From Micrococcales bacterium (lineage in GTDB: Bacteria > Actinomycetota > Actinomycetes > Actinomycetales > Microbacteriaceae), in contig CANGBK010000003.1 of assembly GCA_947452235.1 (NCBI GenBank), positions 18,666 through 82,665 of the forward strand: a stretch of 64,000 nucleotides of DNA, read 5' to 3'. Numbering within the stretch: position 1 is the first letter of the stretch; each line of letters opens with the position of its first letter. The translations under genes were made by a program, and so were the position numbers. This document shows, one piece after another, positions 1 through 9,761 of this stretch. The notes under the pieces were generated by a model. The model ran no database searches. It saw nothing but the letters and a program-made list of their open reading frames with translations, and had not been told where the DNA came from.

Positions 1-69
1 AACGACGACGAAGGTAGAGCACTTTTGGTAGCTCTAGGTTTCCCTTTCAAGTCGAAAGATGACAACTAA
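1..69 (+). CDS. rplE: 50S ribosomal protein L5, C-terminal fragment (gene starts before window)
   Basis: Frame 1 reads NDDEGRALLVALGFPFKSKDDN*, a typical L5 C-terminus, directly upstream of rpsH. Confidence 0.85.
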   Translation, partial: NDDEGRALLVALGFPFKSKDDN

Positions 70-134
70 CTAATTGGATAGGTCTGTTAGCTCGTAAAGC
101 TTTCAGAAACCGACAAGAAAAGGAATAAAAACAA

Positions 135-533
135 ATGACAATGACAGACCCGGTAGCAGACTTCCTGACCCGGCTGCGCAATGCCAACTCAGCGTTCCAC
201 GAGGAGATTAACTTGCCTTACAGCAAGCTAAAGGCAAACATCGCAGAGATTCTAAAGTCTGAAGGTTACATCGCATCAGTTAAGGTTGTTGACGCAGAAG
301 TCGGTAAGACTCTAAACGTTGAACTAAAGTATGGCCCTAACCGCGAGCGTTCAATCTCAGGTATCAAGCGTGTTTCTAAGCCTGGCTTGCGTGTTTACGC
401 AAAGTCAACTGAGATCCCTCGTGTTCTTGGTGGTTTGGGTATCGCAATCTTGTCCACATCTTCAGGTCTTCTAACTGACCGTCAAGCATCCAAGAAGGGA
501 GTAGGCGGAGAAGTTATCGCCTACGTTTGGTAA
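135..533 (+). CDS. rpsH: 30S ribosomal protein S8
   Basis: Protein [18 protein letters not shown]...; spc operon position. Confidence 0.98.
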   Translation: MTMTDPVADFLTRLRNANSAFHEEINLPYSKLKANIAEILKSEGYIASVKVVDAEVGKTLNVELKYGPNRERSISGIKRVSKPGLRVYAKSTEIPRVLGGLGIAILSTSSGLLTDRQASKKGVGGEVIAYVW

Positions 534-539
534 TCGACG

Positions 540-1076
540 ATGTCACGTATTGGAAAAATGCCTATTGCGATTCCTTCGGGAGTCGAACTAAAAATTGATG
601 GTGCAAACATCGAAGTGAAGGGTCCTAAGGGAACCTTGACTCACGTTGTTCCTTCACCTATCTCAGTTGTTATTGAAGACAACACCGTTTTGGTAACCCG
701 TCCAGATGACGAGAGAGATTCTCGTTCACTTCACGGTCTAACCAGAACACTTATTGCTAACAAGATCGAAGGCGTTACTGCTGGTTTCAGCAAGGGTCTA
801 GAAATCGTTGGTACTGGTTACCGTGTAACAGCTAAGGGTGCAGCTCTTGAGTTCGCTCTTGGTTACTCTCACCCAATCGTGGTTGAGCCACCAGTTGGAA
901 TTTCTTTCCAGGTGGAAGGTAACACCAAAATCACCGTGCTTGGAATTGACAAGCAGGCTGTTGGTGAAGTTGCAGCTAACCTACGTAAGCTACGTAAGCC
1001 AGAGCCATACAAGGGCAAGGGTGTTCGTTACGCCGGCGAAGTTGTTCGTCGCAAGGCCGGAAAGTCAGGTAAGTAA
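540..1076 (+). CDS. rplF: 50S ribosomal protein L6
   Basis: [16 protein letters not shown]...; operon context. Confidence 0.98.
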   Translation: MSRIGKMPIAIPSGVELKIDGANIEVKGPKGTLTHVVPSPISVVIEDNTVLVTRPDDERDSRSLHGLTRTLIANKIEGVTAGFSKGLEIVGTGYRVTAKGAALEFALGYSHPIVVEPPVGISFQVEGNTKITVLGIDKQAVGEVAANLRKLRKPEPYKGKGVRYAGEVVRRKAGKSGK

Positions 1077-1078
1077 TC

Positions 1079-1456
1079 ATGGGACTAACTCCTAAGACTC
1101 GCGGTAAGAGCAAATCAGCCGCTCGTGGTCGTCGTCACCTACGTCTTCGCAAGAAGATTGAAGGTAGCGCATCACGTCCTCGTCTAGTAGTAACTCGTTC
1201 AGCTCGTCACGTTTTCGTTCAGATCGTTGACGACTCTAAGGGTCACACTCTAGTTTCAGCTTCAACAATGGAAGCAGATCTACGTAAGTCATCTGACGAC
1301 AAGTCAGCTAAATCAAAGGCTGTTGGTCTGCTTCTTGCAGAGCGCGCTAAAGCTGCTGGAATCTCTGAGGTTGTTTTCGACCGCGGTGGTAACAAGTACG
1401 CAGGTCGCGTAGCAGCTATCGCTGATGGTGCACGTGAAGGTGGTTTGGTTCTGTGA
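1079..1456 (+). CDS. rplR: 50S ribosomal protein L18
   Basis: [21 protein letters not shown]...; operon context. Confidence 0.97.
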   Translation: MGLTPKTRGKSKSAARGRRHLRLRKKIEGSASRPRLVVTRSARHVFVQIVDDSKGHTLVSASTMEADLRKSSDDKSAKSKAVGLLLAERAKAAGISEVVFDRGGNKYAGRVAAIADGAREGGLVL

Positions 1457-2142
1457 GTAACGAAAACAAGGAGCAAGAGTTGTCTACTGAGTCAACTGAG
1501 AATGTTGCAGCAGCAACCGCTGTAGCAACTGAGACCAACGAGCGCGATGCTCGTCGTGGTTCACGTGAGCGCGCACCTCGTGGCGAGCGTCGTGACCGCG
1601 AAGACACCAAGAGTCCTTTCTTAGAGCGCGTTGTTGCTATCAACCGTGTTTCTAAGGTGGTCCAGGGTGGTCGTCGTTTCTCTTTCACCGCACTAGTTGT
1701 TGTTGGTGACGGTAACGGAATGGTTGGCGTTGGTTACGGTAAGGCTAAGGAAGTTCCAGCCGCTATCGCTAAGGGTGTTGAAGAAGCTAAGAAGTCTTTC
1801 TTCCGCGTACCTAGAATCGGTGGAACCATCCCTCACCCAGTTCAAGGTGAAGCAGCAGCAGGTGTTGTTTTGCTTCGTCCAGCAGCAGCTGGTACCGGTG
1901 TTATCGCTGGTGGTCCAGTTCGTGCTGTTCTTGAGTGTGCAGGTGTTAACGATGTGCTTTCTAAGTCATTGGGATCAGCTAACACAATCAACATTGTCCA
2001 TGCGACAGTAGCAGCGTTGAAGCAGCTTGAAGAGCCTTCAGCAGTTGCAGCTCGTCGTGGTCTAACGCTTGAAGAAGTTGCACCTAAGGGTCTGCTTCGA
2101 GCTCAAGCCGCAGCAAAAGAAGCAGCTAAGGCAGGTGCCTAA
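1453..2142 (+). CDS. rpsE: 30S ribosomal protein S5 with charged N-terminal extension
   Basis: [31 protein letters not shown] core; GTG start overlapping the rplR stop. Confidence 0.97.
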   Translation: MSNENKEQELSTESTENVAAATAVATETNERDARRGSRERAPRGERRDREDTKSPFLERVVAINRVSKVVQGGRRFSFTALVVVGDGNGMVGVGYGKAKEVPAAIAKGVEEAKKSFFRVPRIGGTIPHPVQGEAAAGVVLLRPAAAGTGVIAGGPVRAVLECAGVNDVLSKSLGSANTINIVHATVAALKQLEEPSAVAARRGLTLEEVAPKGLLRAQAAAKEAAKAGA

Positions 2143-2144
2143 TC

Positions 2145-2330
2145 ATGGCAGCTCGTTTGAAAGTAACTCAAGTTAAGAGTGGTGTTGGCAATAGCCAGCG
2201 TCAGCGCGATACTCTACGTACTCTTGGTCTTAAAAGAATTGGCGACATTGTTGTCAAGGAAGACAGCCAGGTTCTTCGTGGTCTAGTTCGTGCAGTTGCA
2301 CACCTAGTTAAGGTTGAGGAGATCAACTAA
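2145..2330 (+). CDS. rpmD: 50S ribosomal protein L30
   Basis: [25 protein letters not shown]...; 61 aa. Confidence 0.97.
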   Translation: MAARLKVTQVKSGVGNSQRQRDTLRTLGLKRIGDIVVKEDSQVLRGLVRAVAHLVKVEEIN

Positions 2331-2839
2331 TGGCAGAAGAAAAGAAGACTGCAGCTGAAAAGACTGTAGCTAAGAAGACTGTTGCACCTCAGGAGAAGAG
2401 CAATCTTCTAAAGTTGCACCACCTACGTCCAGCTCCTGGAGCCAAGAAAGACCGTATTCGTTTCGGTCGTGGTGAGGGTTCTAAGGGTAAGACAGCAGGT
2501 CGTGGTACCAAGGGTACTAAGGCTCGTTACCAGGTTCGTCCAGGTTTCGAAGGTGGTGGTGTTCGTCTAGTAATGCGTACACCTAAGCTTCGTGGTTTCA
2601 AGAACCCGTTCAGAGTTGAATACCAGGTAGTTAACATCGAGACTCTAGTTGAGTTGTTCCCTCAGGGTGGCGAAGTTACAATTGCAGCTTTGGTTGCTAA
2701 GGGTGCTGTTCGCAAGAATGAGAAGGTCAAGGTTCTTGGCCAGGGCGAGACAACCGTTAAACTGGACGTCAAGGTTGACAAAGTGTCTGAGTCTGCCAAG
2801 GCAAAGATTCTTGCTGCCGGCGGCTCAGTAACTGAGTAA
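2330..2839 (+). CDS. rplO: 50S ribosomal protein L15 with Lys/Ala-rich N-terminal extension
   Basis: [36 protein letters not shown]. Confidence 0.96.
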   Translation: MAEEKKTAAEKTVAKKTVAPQEKSNLLKLHHLRPAPGAKKDRIRFGRGEGSKGKTAGRGTKGTKARYQVRPGFEGGGVRLVMRTPKLRGFKNPFRVEYQVVNIETLVELFPQGGEVTIAALVAKGAVRKNEKVKVLGQGETTVKLDVKVDKVSESAKAKILAAGGSVTE

Positions 2840-2870
2840 TAAGTAAAGCCAAGCCACAGGAGGCAAAGTA

Positions 2871-4187
2871 ATGTTTAGTGCAATCAAACGTGCTTTCACC
2901 ACGCCAGATTTGCGTAACAAGCTTTTGTTCACACTAGCTATTGTTGCCATCTATCGTTTGGGATCTTTCATCCCTGCCCCGTTTGTGAACTTCGCTAACG
3001 TTCAAGCTTGTTTGAACAATGGCACCACAAGCACTTCAGGTATCTACGAACTGGTGAACTTGTTCTCCGGTGGTGCTCTACTTCAACTTTCGATCTTTGC
3101 TCTAGGTATCATGCCTTACATCACAGCATCGATCATCACTCAGCTGCTACGTGTTGTTATTCCTCGCTTCGAAACTCTTTATAAAGAGGGTCAAGCAGGT
3201 CAGGCAAAGCTAACCCAATACACTCGTTACCTAACTATTGCTCTAGGTCTTTTGCAGTCAACAACTTTGATTGCAGTTGCAAGACAGGGTGCACTGTTTG
3301 GTTCGAACTGTGCTAGCAACGTTTTCAGTGATAACTCTTGGTGGGCCATCTCTTTGATGATCATCACCATGACTGCTGGAACTGGAATGATCATGTGGCT
3401 AGCTGAGCTAGTAACAGAGCACGGTATCGGTAACGGTATGTCTCTTTTGATCTTCACATCTATTGCAGCTCGTTTCCCTTCAAGCTTGGGCTCAATCGCT
3501 CAGACTAAGGGTGTTCAGACTCTGCTAGGTGTAATCCTGGTCGGTATCGTAATCATTCTTTTGGTTATCTTGGTTGAGCAATCTCAACGAAGAATTCCTG
3601 TTCAATACGCAAAGCGTATGGTCGGTAAGAGAACTTACGGTGGTCAAGCAACCTACCTACCTATCAAGGTAAACATGGCTGGTGTTGTTCCGGTTATCTT
3701 TGCTTCAAGCCTGCTTTACTTGCCTGGACTTATTGCTCAGTTCAATGGCCCAGACAAGAACGGAAAGATTGCTGACTGGGTTATCTGGATCAACAACAAC
3801 CTAACCAAGGGTGATCACCCGCTTTACATGCTTATGTATTTCTTATTGATCATTGCTTTCACATACTTCTACGTTTCAATTACCTTCAACCCTGAAGAAG
3901 TTTCAGAGAACATGAAGCAGTATGGTGGCTTTATTCCTGGTATCCGTGCCGGTAAGCCAACCACTGAATACCTTGAGTATGTTCTAAGCAGAATCACCCT
4001 TCCAGGTGCTTTGTATCTAGGTCTTGTTGCCTTGATTCCGCTGCTAGCTTTGAACCTTTTGAATGCAAACCAGAACTTCCCGTTCGGTGGAACCTCGATC
4101 CTGATTATCGTTGGTGTTGGTCTTGAGACTGTGAAGCAGATCTCAGCTCAGATGCAGCAACGTAACTACGAAGGTCTTCTGAAGTGA
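2871..4187 (+). CDS. secY: Preprotein translocase subunit SecY
   Basis: Multi-TM protein, MFSAIKRAFTTPDLRNKLLFTLAIVAIYRLGSFIPAP; position after rplO. Confidence 0.98.
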   Translation: MFSAIKRAFTTPDLRNKLLFTLAIVAIYRLGSFIPAPFVNFANVQACLNNGTTSTSGIYELVNLFSGGALLQLSIFALGIMPYITASIITQLLRVVIPRFETLYKEGQAGQAKLTQYTRYLTIALGLLQSTTLIAVARQGALFGSNCASNVFSDNSWWAISLMIITMTAGTGMIMWLAELVTEHGIGNGMSLLIFTSIAARFPSSLGSIAQTKGVQTLLGVILVGIVIILLVILVEQSQRRIPVQYAKRMVGKRTYGGQATYLPIKVNMAGVVPVIFASSLLYLPGLIAQFNGPDKNGKIADWVIWINNNLTKGDHPLYMLMYFLLIIAFTYFYVSITFNPEEVSENMKQYGGFIPGIRAGKPTTEYLEYVLSRITLPGALYLGLVALIPLLALNLLNANQNFPFGGTSILIIVGVGLETVKQISAQMQQRNYEGLLK

Positions 4188-4771
4188 GCCGTTTTCTCTT
4201 GATCGGCCCTCCGGGTGCCGGCAAGGGAACTCAAGCTTCTCTTCTTGCTGACGCTTACGGTATCCCGGCTATCTCAACTGGAGATATTTTCAGAGCGAAC
4301 GTCAAAGCTGAAACTGAATTAGGTTTACTAGCTAAATCCTTCATGGATAAAGGCGAGTATGTTCCTGACTCTGTTACCAATGATTTGGTTAGAGATCGTC
4401 TAAGTCACGAGGATGCTCAAAGAGGTTTCCTTCTAGATGGTTATCCAAGAACTCGTGATCAGGTTTTGAAACTTGATGACATCCTGCATGCAAGCAATCA
4501 AAAACTGGATGCTGTTGTTTTGCTAACTGCAGACACGGATGAATTGGTCAAAAGATTGTTGAACCGAGCCCAAGAACAAAACAGAGCCGATGATACTGAA
4601 GAAGTTATTCGTCATCGTCAACACTTATACCTGGAACAAACTCAACCCCTAATTGAAATCTATTCTTCAAGAGACATGGTTATCGAGATTGATGGGCTAG
4701 GTCAGGTTTCTGAGGTTACTGAAAGAATTCTCAACGCTCTAACTAAACTCGGACTTAGCCCGGCTAACTAA
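4184..4771 (+). CDS. adk: Adenylate kinase
   Basis: LLIGPPGAGKGTQA P-loop, DGYPRT motif. Confidence 0.98.
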   Translation: MSRFLLIGPPGAGKGTQASLLADAYGIPAISTGDIFRANVKAETELGLLAKSFMDKGEYVPDSVTNDLVRDRLSHEDAQRGFLLDGYPRTRDQVLKLDDILHASNQKLDAVVLLTADTDELVKRLLNRAQEQNRADDTEEVIRHRQHLYLEQTQPLIEIYSSRDMVIEIDGLGQVSEVTERILNALTKLGLSPAN

Positions 4772-5607
4772 TGGCACGCGAACGTATTTCGCATAAATCA
4801 GATTCAGAGATTCTGCTAATGCGTGAGGCAGGTCTAATCACTGCTGCGGCACTGAATGCAGTTAGAGAAGCTATTCGCCCTGGAGTTTCAACTTTGGAGC
4901 TCGATCAGATTGCAGATGCGAAAATCAAATCGCTCGGTGGCTCAAGTAATTTCAAATTGGTGCCCGGTTACCATCACACTATTTGTTCTTCTATAAACGA
5001 CGAAGTGGTTCACGGTATCCCATCTAAAGATCGTATTTTGGAAGCTGGAGACATCATCTCCATTGATTGCGGCGCTATCATTCCTTCTGGCTGGAATGGT
5101 GATTCAGCATTCAGTTTTGTGGTTCCGGGGGGAGACCCTGAGCTTATGGCTAAAAGGCAAGCTCTTAGTGATGCTTGTGAAGGTTCGCTTTGGGCTGGAA
5201 TTGCGGCTTTGGCTTCAGCAACCAGGTTGAATGAGGTTGGTCGAGCTGTTGAGAAGGCGATTAGGTCTAAAGGAGCTTTTGGCATCCTGCAGGATTACAT
5301 TGGCCACGGGGTTGGTCGTTCAATGCATGAAGATCCGGCTGTTTTCAACTACCAGACCAGAGATTTGGGCCCTGTTGTTGAAAATGGGCTAGTTATAGCC
5401 ATTGAGCCTATGATTACCGCGGGGAGTCAGTCTGTAAAGATTCTGGCTGATGATTGGACTGTTTCGACTAAAGATGGCTCGGATTCAAGCCACTGGGAGC
5501 ACACCGTTGCCCGCCATTCTGGTGGTATTTGGGTTCTCACCGCTGAAGATGGTGGGGCAGCGGGTCTAGCACCCTATGGAATTACCCCAGTTCCGGTGAA
5601 ATCTTAA
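4771..5607 (+). CDS. map: Methionine aminopeptidase type I
   Basis: GYHHTICSSINDEVVHGIP; GHGVGRSMHEDP; IEPM motif. Confidence 0.97.
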   Translation: MARERISHKSDSEILLMREAGLITAAALNAVREAIRPGVSTLELDQIADAKIKSLGGSSNFKLVPGYHHTICSSINDEVVHGIPSKDRILEAGDIISIDCGAIIPSGWNGDSAFSFVVPGGDPELMAKRQALSDACEGSLWAGIAALASATRLNEVGRAVEKAIRSKGAFGILQDYIGHGVGRSMHEDPAVFNYQTRDLGPVVENGLVIAIEPMITAGSQSVKILADDWTVSTKDGSDSSHWEHTVARHSGGIWVLTAEDGGAAGLAPYGITPVPVKS

Positions 5608-5631
5608 CTAGCATATAAAGCCAAATTGTCC

Positions 5632-5649
5632 TAAGATTAACTCTTGGTG
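5632..5649 (+). promoter_or_regulatory. Putative infA-operon promoter -10 (TAAGAT) plus initial transcribed CTTGGTG
   Basis: TAAGAT at 5632-5637 with weak TAGCAT -35 at 5609-5614; CTTGGTG at 5643-5649 has the same spacing from the -10 as in the rplM promoter. Confidence 0.4.
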
Positions 5650-5731
5650 TCTTGGCACGTAAATCCCATTTTAATTGAGTGGTTTTTTCGCGTGTTTAGG
5701 GGACTAAAAAAGCAAAAAGATAAGTGAGTAT

Positions 5732-5953
5732 ATGGCCAACAAAGACGGCGTCATCGAGATCGAAGGCACGGTTGACGAGGCTCTTCCGAACGCGATGTTC
5801 AGAGTTGAGTTGACTAACGGGCACAAGGTCTTAGCGCACATCTCAGGAAAGATGCGTCAGCATTACATTCGCATCCTGCCAGGAGATCGCGTGATTGTTG
5901 AGCTGAGCACCTACGACCTAAATCGTGGGCGCATCATTTATCGCTACAAATAA
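5732..5953 (+). CDS. infA: Translation initiation factor IF-1
   Basis: [35 protein letters not shown]. Confidence 0.98.
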   Translation: MANKDGVIEIEGTVDEALPNAMFRVELTNGHKVLAHISGKMRQHYIRILPGDRVIVELSTYDLNRGRIIYRYK

Positions 5954-5993
5954 AAACGGTTTTGAATAAAAACCACGAGCAGAAAAAGTAGAC

Positions 5994-6107
5994 ATGAAGG
6001 TTAACCCAAGCGTCAAGAAGATTTGTGACAAGTGCAAAGTCATTCGTCGTCACGGTCGCGTGATGGTCATCTGTGAGAACCCTCGTCACAAACAGCGTCA
6101 GGGCTAA
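5994..6107 (+). CDS. rpmJ: 50S ribosomal protein L36 (37 aa; absent from ORF track because it is short)
   Basis: ATG at 5994 reads [37 protein letters not shown]. Confidence 0.97.
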   Translation: MKVNPSVKKICDKCKVIRRHGRVMVICENPRHKQRQG

Positions 6108-6149
6108 TCACAGAGCTTTTGCAACACCTATAACTAAATAAAAAACCAA

Positions 6150-6236
6150 AGCAGTGTTCAAGATTTTTAATCTGGCACCTCTCGAGAAGGCGAGAGCTCA
6201 AATAAATATTTGAGATAACACTGTTGCAGACCTTCT
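6150..6236 (+). ncRNA. Candidate structured 5' leader of rpsM (4-way junction plus possible pseudoknot)
   Basis: Closing stem 6150-6158/6217-6225; hairpins 6161-6173, 6179-6196, 6197-6214; hairpin loop AGAAGG 6185-6190 complementary to CCTTCT 6231-6236. Confidence 0.5.
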
Positions 6237-6256
6237 AAACATCAGGAGAAATCCAA

Positions 6257-6637
6257 ATGGCACGTATTGCCGGAGTCGATATTCCTCGCGACAAGCGAGT
6301 TGAAATCGCCCTAACTTATATCTATGGAATCGGTCGCACACGCAGTGTGAAAGTTTTGACCGACACCCAAATCGACAAGAACACTCGCGTTAAAGATCTT
6401 TCAGATGACCAGTTGGTTGTTCTTCGTGATTACATCGAAGGTAACTACAAGGTCGAAGGTGATCTTCGCCGTGATGTTGCAGCTGATATCCGTCGCAAGG
6501 TTGAGATCGGTTCATACGAAGGTATTCGTCACCGTAAGGGACTACCTGTTCGTGGTCAGCGCACCAAGACTAACGCTCGTACTCGTAAGGGTCCAAAGCG
6601 CACTGTAGCCGGTAAGAAGAAGGCGGCACGCAAGTAG
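6257..6637 (+). CDS. rpsM: 30S ribosomal protein S13
   Basis: [30 protein letters not shown]. Confidence 0.98.
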   Translation: MARIAGVDIPRDKRVEIALTYIYGIGRTRSVKVLTDTQIDKNTRVKDLSDDQLVVLRDYIEGNYKVEGDLRRDVAADIRRKVEIGSYEGIRHRKGLPVRGQRTKTNARTRKGPKRTVAGKKKAARK

Positions 6638-6678
6638 CCCCGGCTCTCGCGTTCGTATAAGGATTTAGGAGAAAACTC

Positions 6679-7089
6679 ATGGCAGCACCTAAGGCAAAGG
6701 CAACGAGCACAGCTCGCAAGCCTCGTCGTAAAGAAAAGAAAAACGTCGTTAACGGTCAGGCTCACATCAAGAGCACTTTCAACAACACCATCGTGTCTAT
6801 CACTGACTCAACCGGTGCCGTTATCTCATGGTCATCATCTGGTGATGTTGGCTTCAAGGGTTCACGTAAGTCAACCCCGTTCGCAGCTCAGATGGCAGCG
6901 GAAGCAGCAGCTCGTAAGGCTCAAGAGCACGGTTTGAAGAAGGTAGATGTTTTCGTGAAGGGCCCAGGCTCTGGTCGCGAAACAGCTATCCGTTCACTTC
7001 AGGCTGCCGGTCTTGAAGTTGGTTCGATTTCAGATGTGACCCCACAGGCTCACAACGGATGTCGTCCACCTAAGCGCCGTCGCCTCTAA
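6679..7089 (+). CDS. rpsK: 30S ribosomal protein S11
   Basis: [40 protein letters not shown]-type end. Confidence 0.98.
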   Translation: MAAPKAKATSTARKPRRKEKKNVVNGQAHIKSTFNNTIVSITDSTGAVISWSSSGDVGFKGSRKSTPFAAQMAAEAAARKAQEHGLKKVDVFVKGPGSGRETAIRSLQAAGLEVGSISDVTPQAHNGCRPPKRRRL

Positions 7090-7128
7090 TAGAAGTTTTT
7101 GCAACACCAGCTTTCACAACTTAATAGC

Positions 7129-7152
7129 GCTGTTTAGTGGCCACTAAATAGC
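7129..7152. promoter_or_regulatory. Perfect 16-bp palindrome TTTAGTGGCCACTAAA (7133-7148) extended to 24 nt by GCT/AGC
   Basis: Read directly: GCTGTTTAGTGGCCACTAAATAGC; further arms GTTTTTG 7095-7101 / CAAAAAC 7159-7165. Confidence 0.6.
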
Positions 7153-7205
7153 AAACCCCAAAAACGAGATATCAAATAGTGGATGTCTCAATGAAAGGAA
7201 CCAAC

Positions 7206-8201
7206 GTGCTAATTGCACAGATCCCTGTTCTGCACGAAGAAATTGACAACAATTTCCCTAACCGCGCTCGCTTTACTCTAGATCCACTAGAGCCTGGTTT
7301 CGGTTACACCCTAGGTAACTCACTTCGTCGTACCTTGCTTTCATCTATTCCTGGTGCAGCTGTTACCAGCATCAAGATTGAAGGCATCTCACACGAATTC
7401 GCACCTATCGATGGTGTGAAGGAAGATGTTACTGAACTTATCTTGAACGTTAAAGACATTGTTGTGTCTTTGGATGCAGATGAGCCAGTTATCGTTCGTC
7501 TTAAAGGCGGCGTTGGCGAAGTTAAGGCTGGAGACATTTCAACCGACCCTCGCGTTACTATTCACAACCCAGAGCTAGTTATCGCTCACGTCAACAAGGG
7601 CAACCTAGACATGACTCTAACTATCGAAGCTGGACGTGGTTACGTTACTGCTGCACAGAACCGTCAGCCAGATCACGCTAACAACGGAATCATTCCGGTT
7701 GACTCAATTTATTCACCAGTTCTAAAAGTTTCTTACCGTGTTGAGGCAACTCGTGCCGGTGAGTTCACCAACTTCGACAAGCTAATTGTTGATGTTGAGA
7801 CCAAGGGTTCAATCTCTCCTCGCGAAGCTATCGCTTCTGCAGGTAAGACTTTGGTTAACCTATTCGGTCTAGCTGCTGCTCTAGATGAGAACGCTGAAGG
7901 TATTGACCTTCCTGTTTCTAGCGCTCCAGTTGATCTTCCACCAGCATTGGCAAAGCCTATTGAAGAACTAGATCTAACAGTTCGTTCATACAACTGCCTA
8001 AAGCGTGAAGGTATCAACACCGTAAGCGAACTAATCAACCTAACTGAAGACCAGTTGATGAACATCCGTAACTTCGGATCTAAGTCAGTTGATGAGGTTC
8101 GCGACAAGCTAACTTCTATGGGCTTGCGTTTCCGTGACGCAGTTCCAGGATTCGATGCTGCATACTTCAGCTCAAGTTTTAACCAGGACGACCAGGCGTA
8201 A
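7206..8201 (+). CDS. rpoA: DNA-directed RNA polymerase subunit alpha
   Basis: [14 protein letters not shown]... and [25 protein letters not shown] at 7206 is preceded by AAAGGA at good spacing, so I prefer it to the 7179 start of the ORF track. Confidence 0.95.
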   Translation: MLIAQIPVLHEEIDNNFPNRARFTLDPLEPGFGYTLGNSLRRTLLSSIPGAAVTSIKIEGISHEFAPIDGVKEDVTELILNVKDIVVSLDADEPVIVRLKGGVGEVKAGDISTDPRVTIHNPELVIAHVNKGNLDMTLTIEAGRGYVTAAQNRQPDHANNGIIPVDSIYSPVLKVSYRVEATRAGEFTNFDKLIVDVETKGSISPREAIASAGKTLVNLFGLAAALDENAEGIDLPVSSAPVDLPPALAKPIEELDLTVRSYNCLKREGINTVSELINLTEDQLMNIRNFGSKSVDEVRDKLTSMGLRFRDAVPGFDAAYFSSSFNQDDQA

Positions 8202-8232
8202 GCCCGGGTTTAGAAAGTAAGAGGAGAAACAC

Positions 8233-8850
8233 ATGCCACGCCCAACTAAGGGTCCTCGTCTCGGAGGATCTCCAGCTCACGAGCGTTTGATGCTAAACAA
8301 CTTGGCTTCATCGCTAGTGACCCACAAGGCGATTACTACTACTGAGACTAAGGCTAAGCGCGTTCAGCCAGTTGCGGAGAAGCTAGTTACTCTAGCTAAG
8401 CGCGGCGACCTTCACGCTCGTCGTCAGGTTATGGCCGACATCACAGACAAGAATGTTGTCCACGAGTTGTTCACTAACGTTGCACCTCTAGTTCAGGACC
8501 GTAATGGTGGATACACCAGAATCACCAAGCTTGGTTTCCGTAAGGGTGACAACGCTCCTATGGCTTTGATCGAACTTGTTCTTGAGCCTGTTGTTGCTAA
8601 GCCTTCGAGAACTAAGACCAAGCTAACCAACGCAATCAAAGGCACTGCAGCTGCAGCTGTTGTTGAGGAAGTGCTCGAGCACACTGAGCCTGAAACTGTT
8701 GTTGACGAGAACATCGTTGAAGAAGCAGTTGTTGAAGCACCAGTAGTCGAAGAAGCTGCTGTTGTTGAGGAAGCTCCTGTTGTTGAAGAGGCAGTTGCTG
8801 AAGAAGCTCCTGCAGCTGAAGAAGCTCCTAAGGCCGACGAGGCCGAGTAA
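8233..8850 (+). CDS. rplQ: 50S ribosomal protein L17 with long acidic C-terminal repeat tail
   Basis: [28 protein letters not shown]; tail VVEEA/APVVEEA repeats. Confidence 0.97.
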   Translation: MPRPTKGPRLGGSPAHERLMLNNLASSLVTHKAITTTETKAKRVQPVAEKLVTLAKRGDLHARRQVMADITDKNVVHELFTNVAPLVQDRNGGYTRITKLGFRKGDNAPMALIELVLEPVVAKPSRTKTKLTNAIKGTAAAAVVEEVLEHTEPETVVDENIVEEAVVEAPVVEEAAVVEEAPVVEEAVAEEAPAAEEAPKADEAE

Positions 8851-8870
8851 TCTCGACTAACACAAATCTC

Positions 8871-9737
8871 ATGAATCAAGCCGTTGACCAATTGGTTGAC
8901 GGCTTGACTCGTTTTCGGATTGATCTAAGTTACGACGGAACCGATTTCACTGGTTGGGCTAAACAACCTGGCCTTCGAACAGTTCACGGTGAAGTTGTTG
9001 CTGTGATGAACAAAATCTTTGGTGATTCAAATAATGATTTTGGTCTAAGGGTTGCTGGAAGAACTGATGCAGGGGTTCATGCTGAGCATCAGGTTATTCA
9101 CGTTGATTTGAGTAAAGGGCAATTAAAGCGTTTGGGTCGTAATCCAGATATGCGCCTGAAAATGAATTCTTTGTTGGATCCAGATATTCGGATCAACAAG
9201 GTAACTGAAGTCCCTGCTGTATTCCATGCTCGATATGCCGCTACTCACAGACGCTATCGATACACCATCGCCGATGCTACTTCAGGCTGGAATCCACTTA
9301 GGGCTCGCTTTAATCTCTGGCTCAAATATCCTTTAGATGTTGAAGCGATGCAGGCTGCGAGCAAGGAGTTTCTAGGTCTGCATGATTTTGCGGCTTTTAG
9401 TAAGCCAAAGCCTAAAGCTACGACCATTCGTAATTTGCAGGTTATTACGGTCTCCAGAAACAAGCATTTGGGCAATGTTATTGAGATTGAGCTCATGGCC
9501 GATGCTTTTGCCCATAACATGGTCAGATCCATTGTTGGGGCCCTAATCAAGGTAGGAGCAGGCAGAGCTACCCCTAAAGACGTTGCAAAAGCCCTGAAAT
9601 CGCGCTCTAGGCACCATCCGTTCAAGGTTGTTACTCCTGAGGGTCTAAGCCTTATTGAGGTCGGATATCCGGCTGAAAAGGACTATGGCAAGCAGGTTTT
9701 GATAACTCAGCACACCCGGTCTTTGGATGATAACTAG
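8871..9737 (+). CDS. truA: tRNA pseudouridine(38-40) synthase TruA
   Basis: LSYDGTDFTGWAKQPGLRTVHGE; RVAGRTDAGVHA motif. Confidence 0.96.
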   Translation: MNQAVDQLVDGLTRFRIDLSYDGTDFTGWAKQPGLRTVHGEVVAVMNKIFGDSNNDFGLRVAGRTDAGVHAEHQVIHVDLSKGQLKRLGRNPDMRLKMNSLLDPDIRINKVTEVPAVFHARYAATHRRYRYTIADATSGWNPLRARFNLWLKYPLDVEAMQAASKEFLGLHDFAAFSKPKPKATTIRNLQVITVSRNKHLGNVIEIELMADAFAHNMVRSIVGALIKVGAGRATPKDVAKALKSRSRHHPFKVVTPEGLSLIEVGYPAEKDYGKQVLITQHTRSLDDN

Positions 9738-9761
9738 GGGATTTTAGGCTTAAACCCAGGG

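Noticed and set aside
838-1095. Overlapping plus-strand ORFs in r-protein genes (838-1095, 1697-2011, 2649-2831, 10758-10943)
   Set aside because: Out-of-frame ORFs inside confidently identified ribosomal genes.
6150-6225. tRNA-like cloverleaf of about 75 nt
   Set aside because: Three hairpins and a closing stem give tRNA-like size, but there is no T-loop GTTCRA motif, no D-loop GG, no 7-nt anticodon loop, and stem lengths do not fit; kept as a leader RNA candidate instead.
7179-7205. GTG start at 7179 for rpoA
   Set aside because: GTG 7206 (MLIAQ...) has a good SD and matches the usual actinobacterial RpoA N-terminus.
8493-8891. Minus-strand ORF of 132 aa over rplQ
   Set aside because: Antisense of the GAA/GCT acidic repeat tail of L17, Ser/Ala low complexity; no support.
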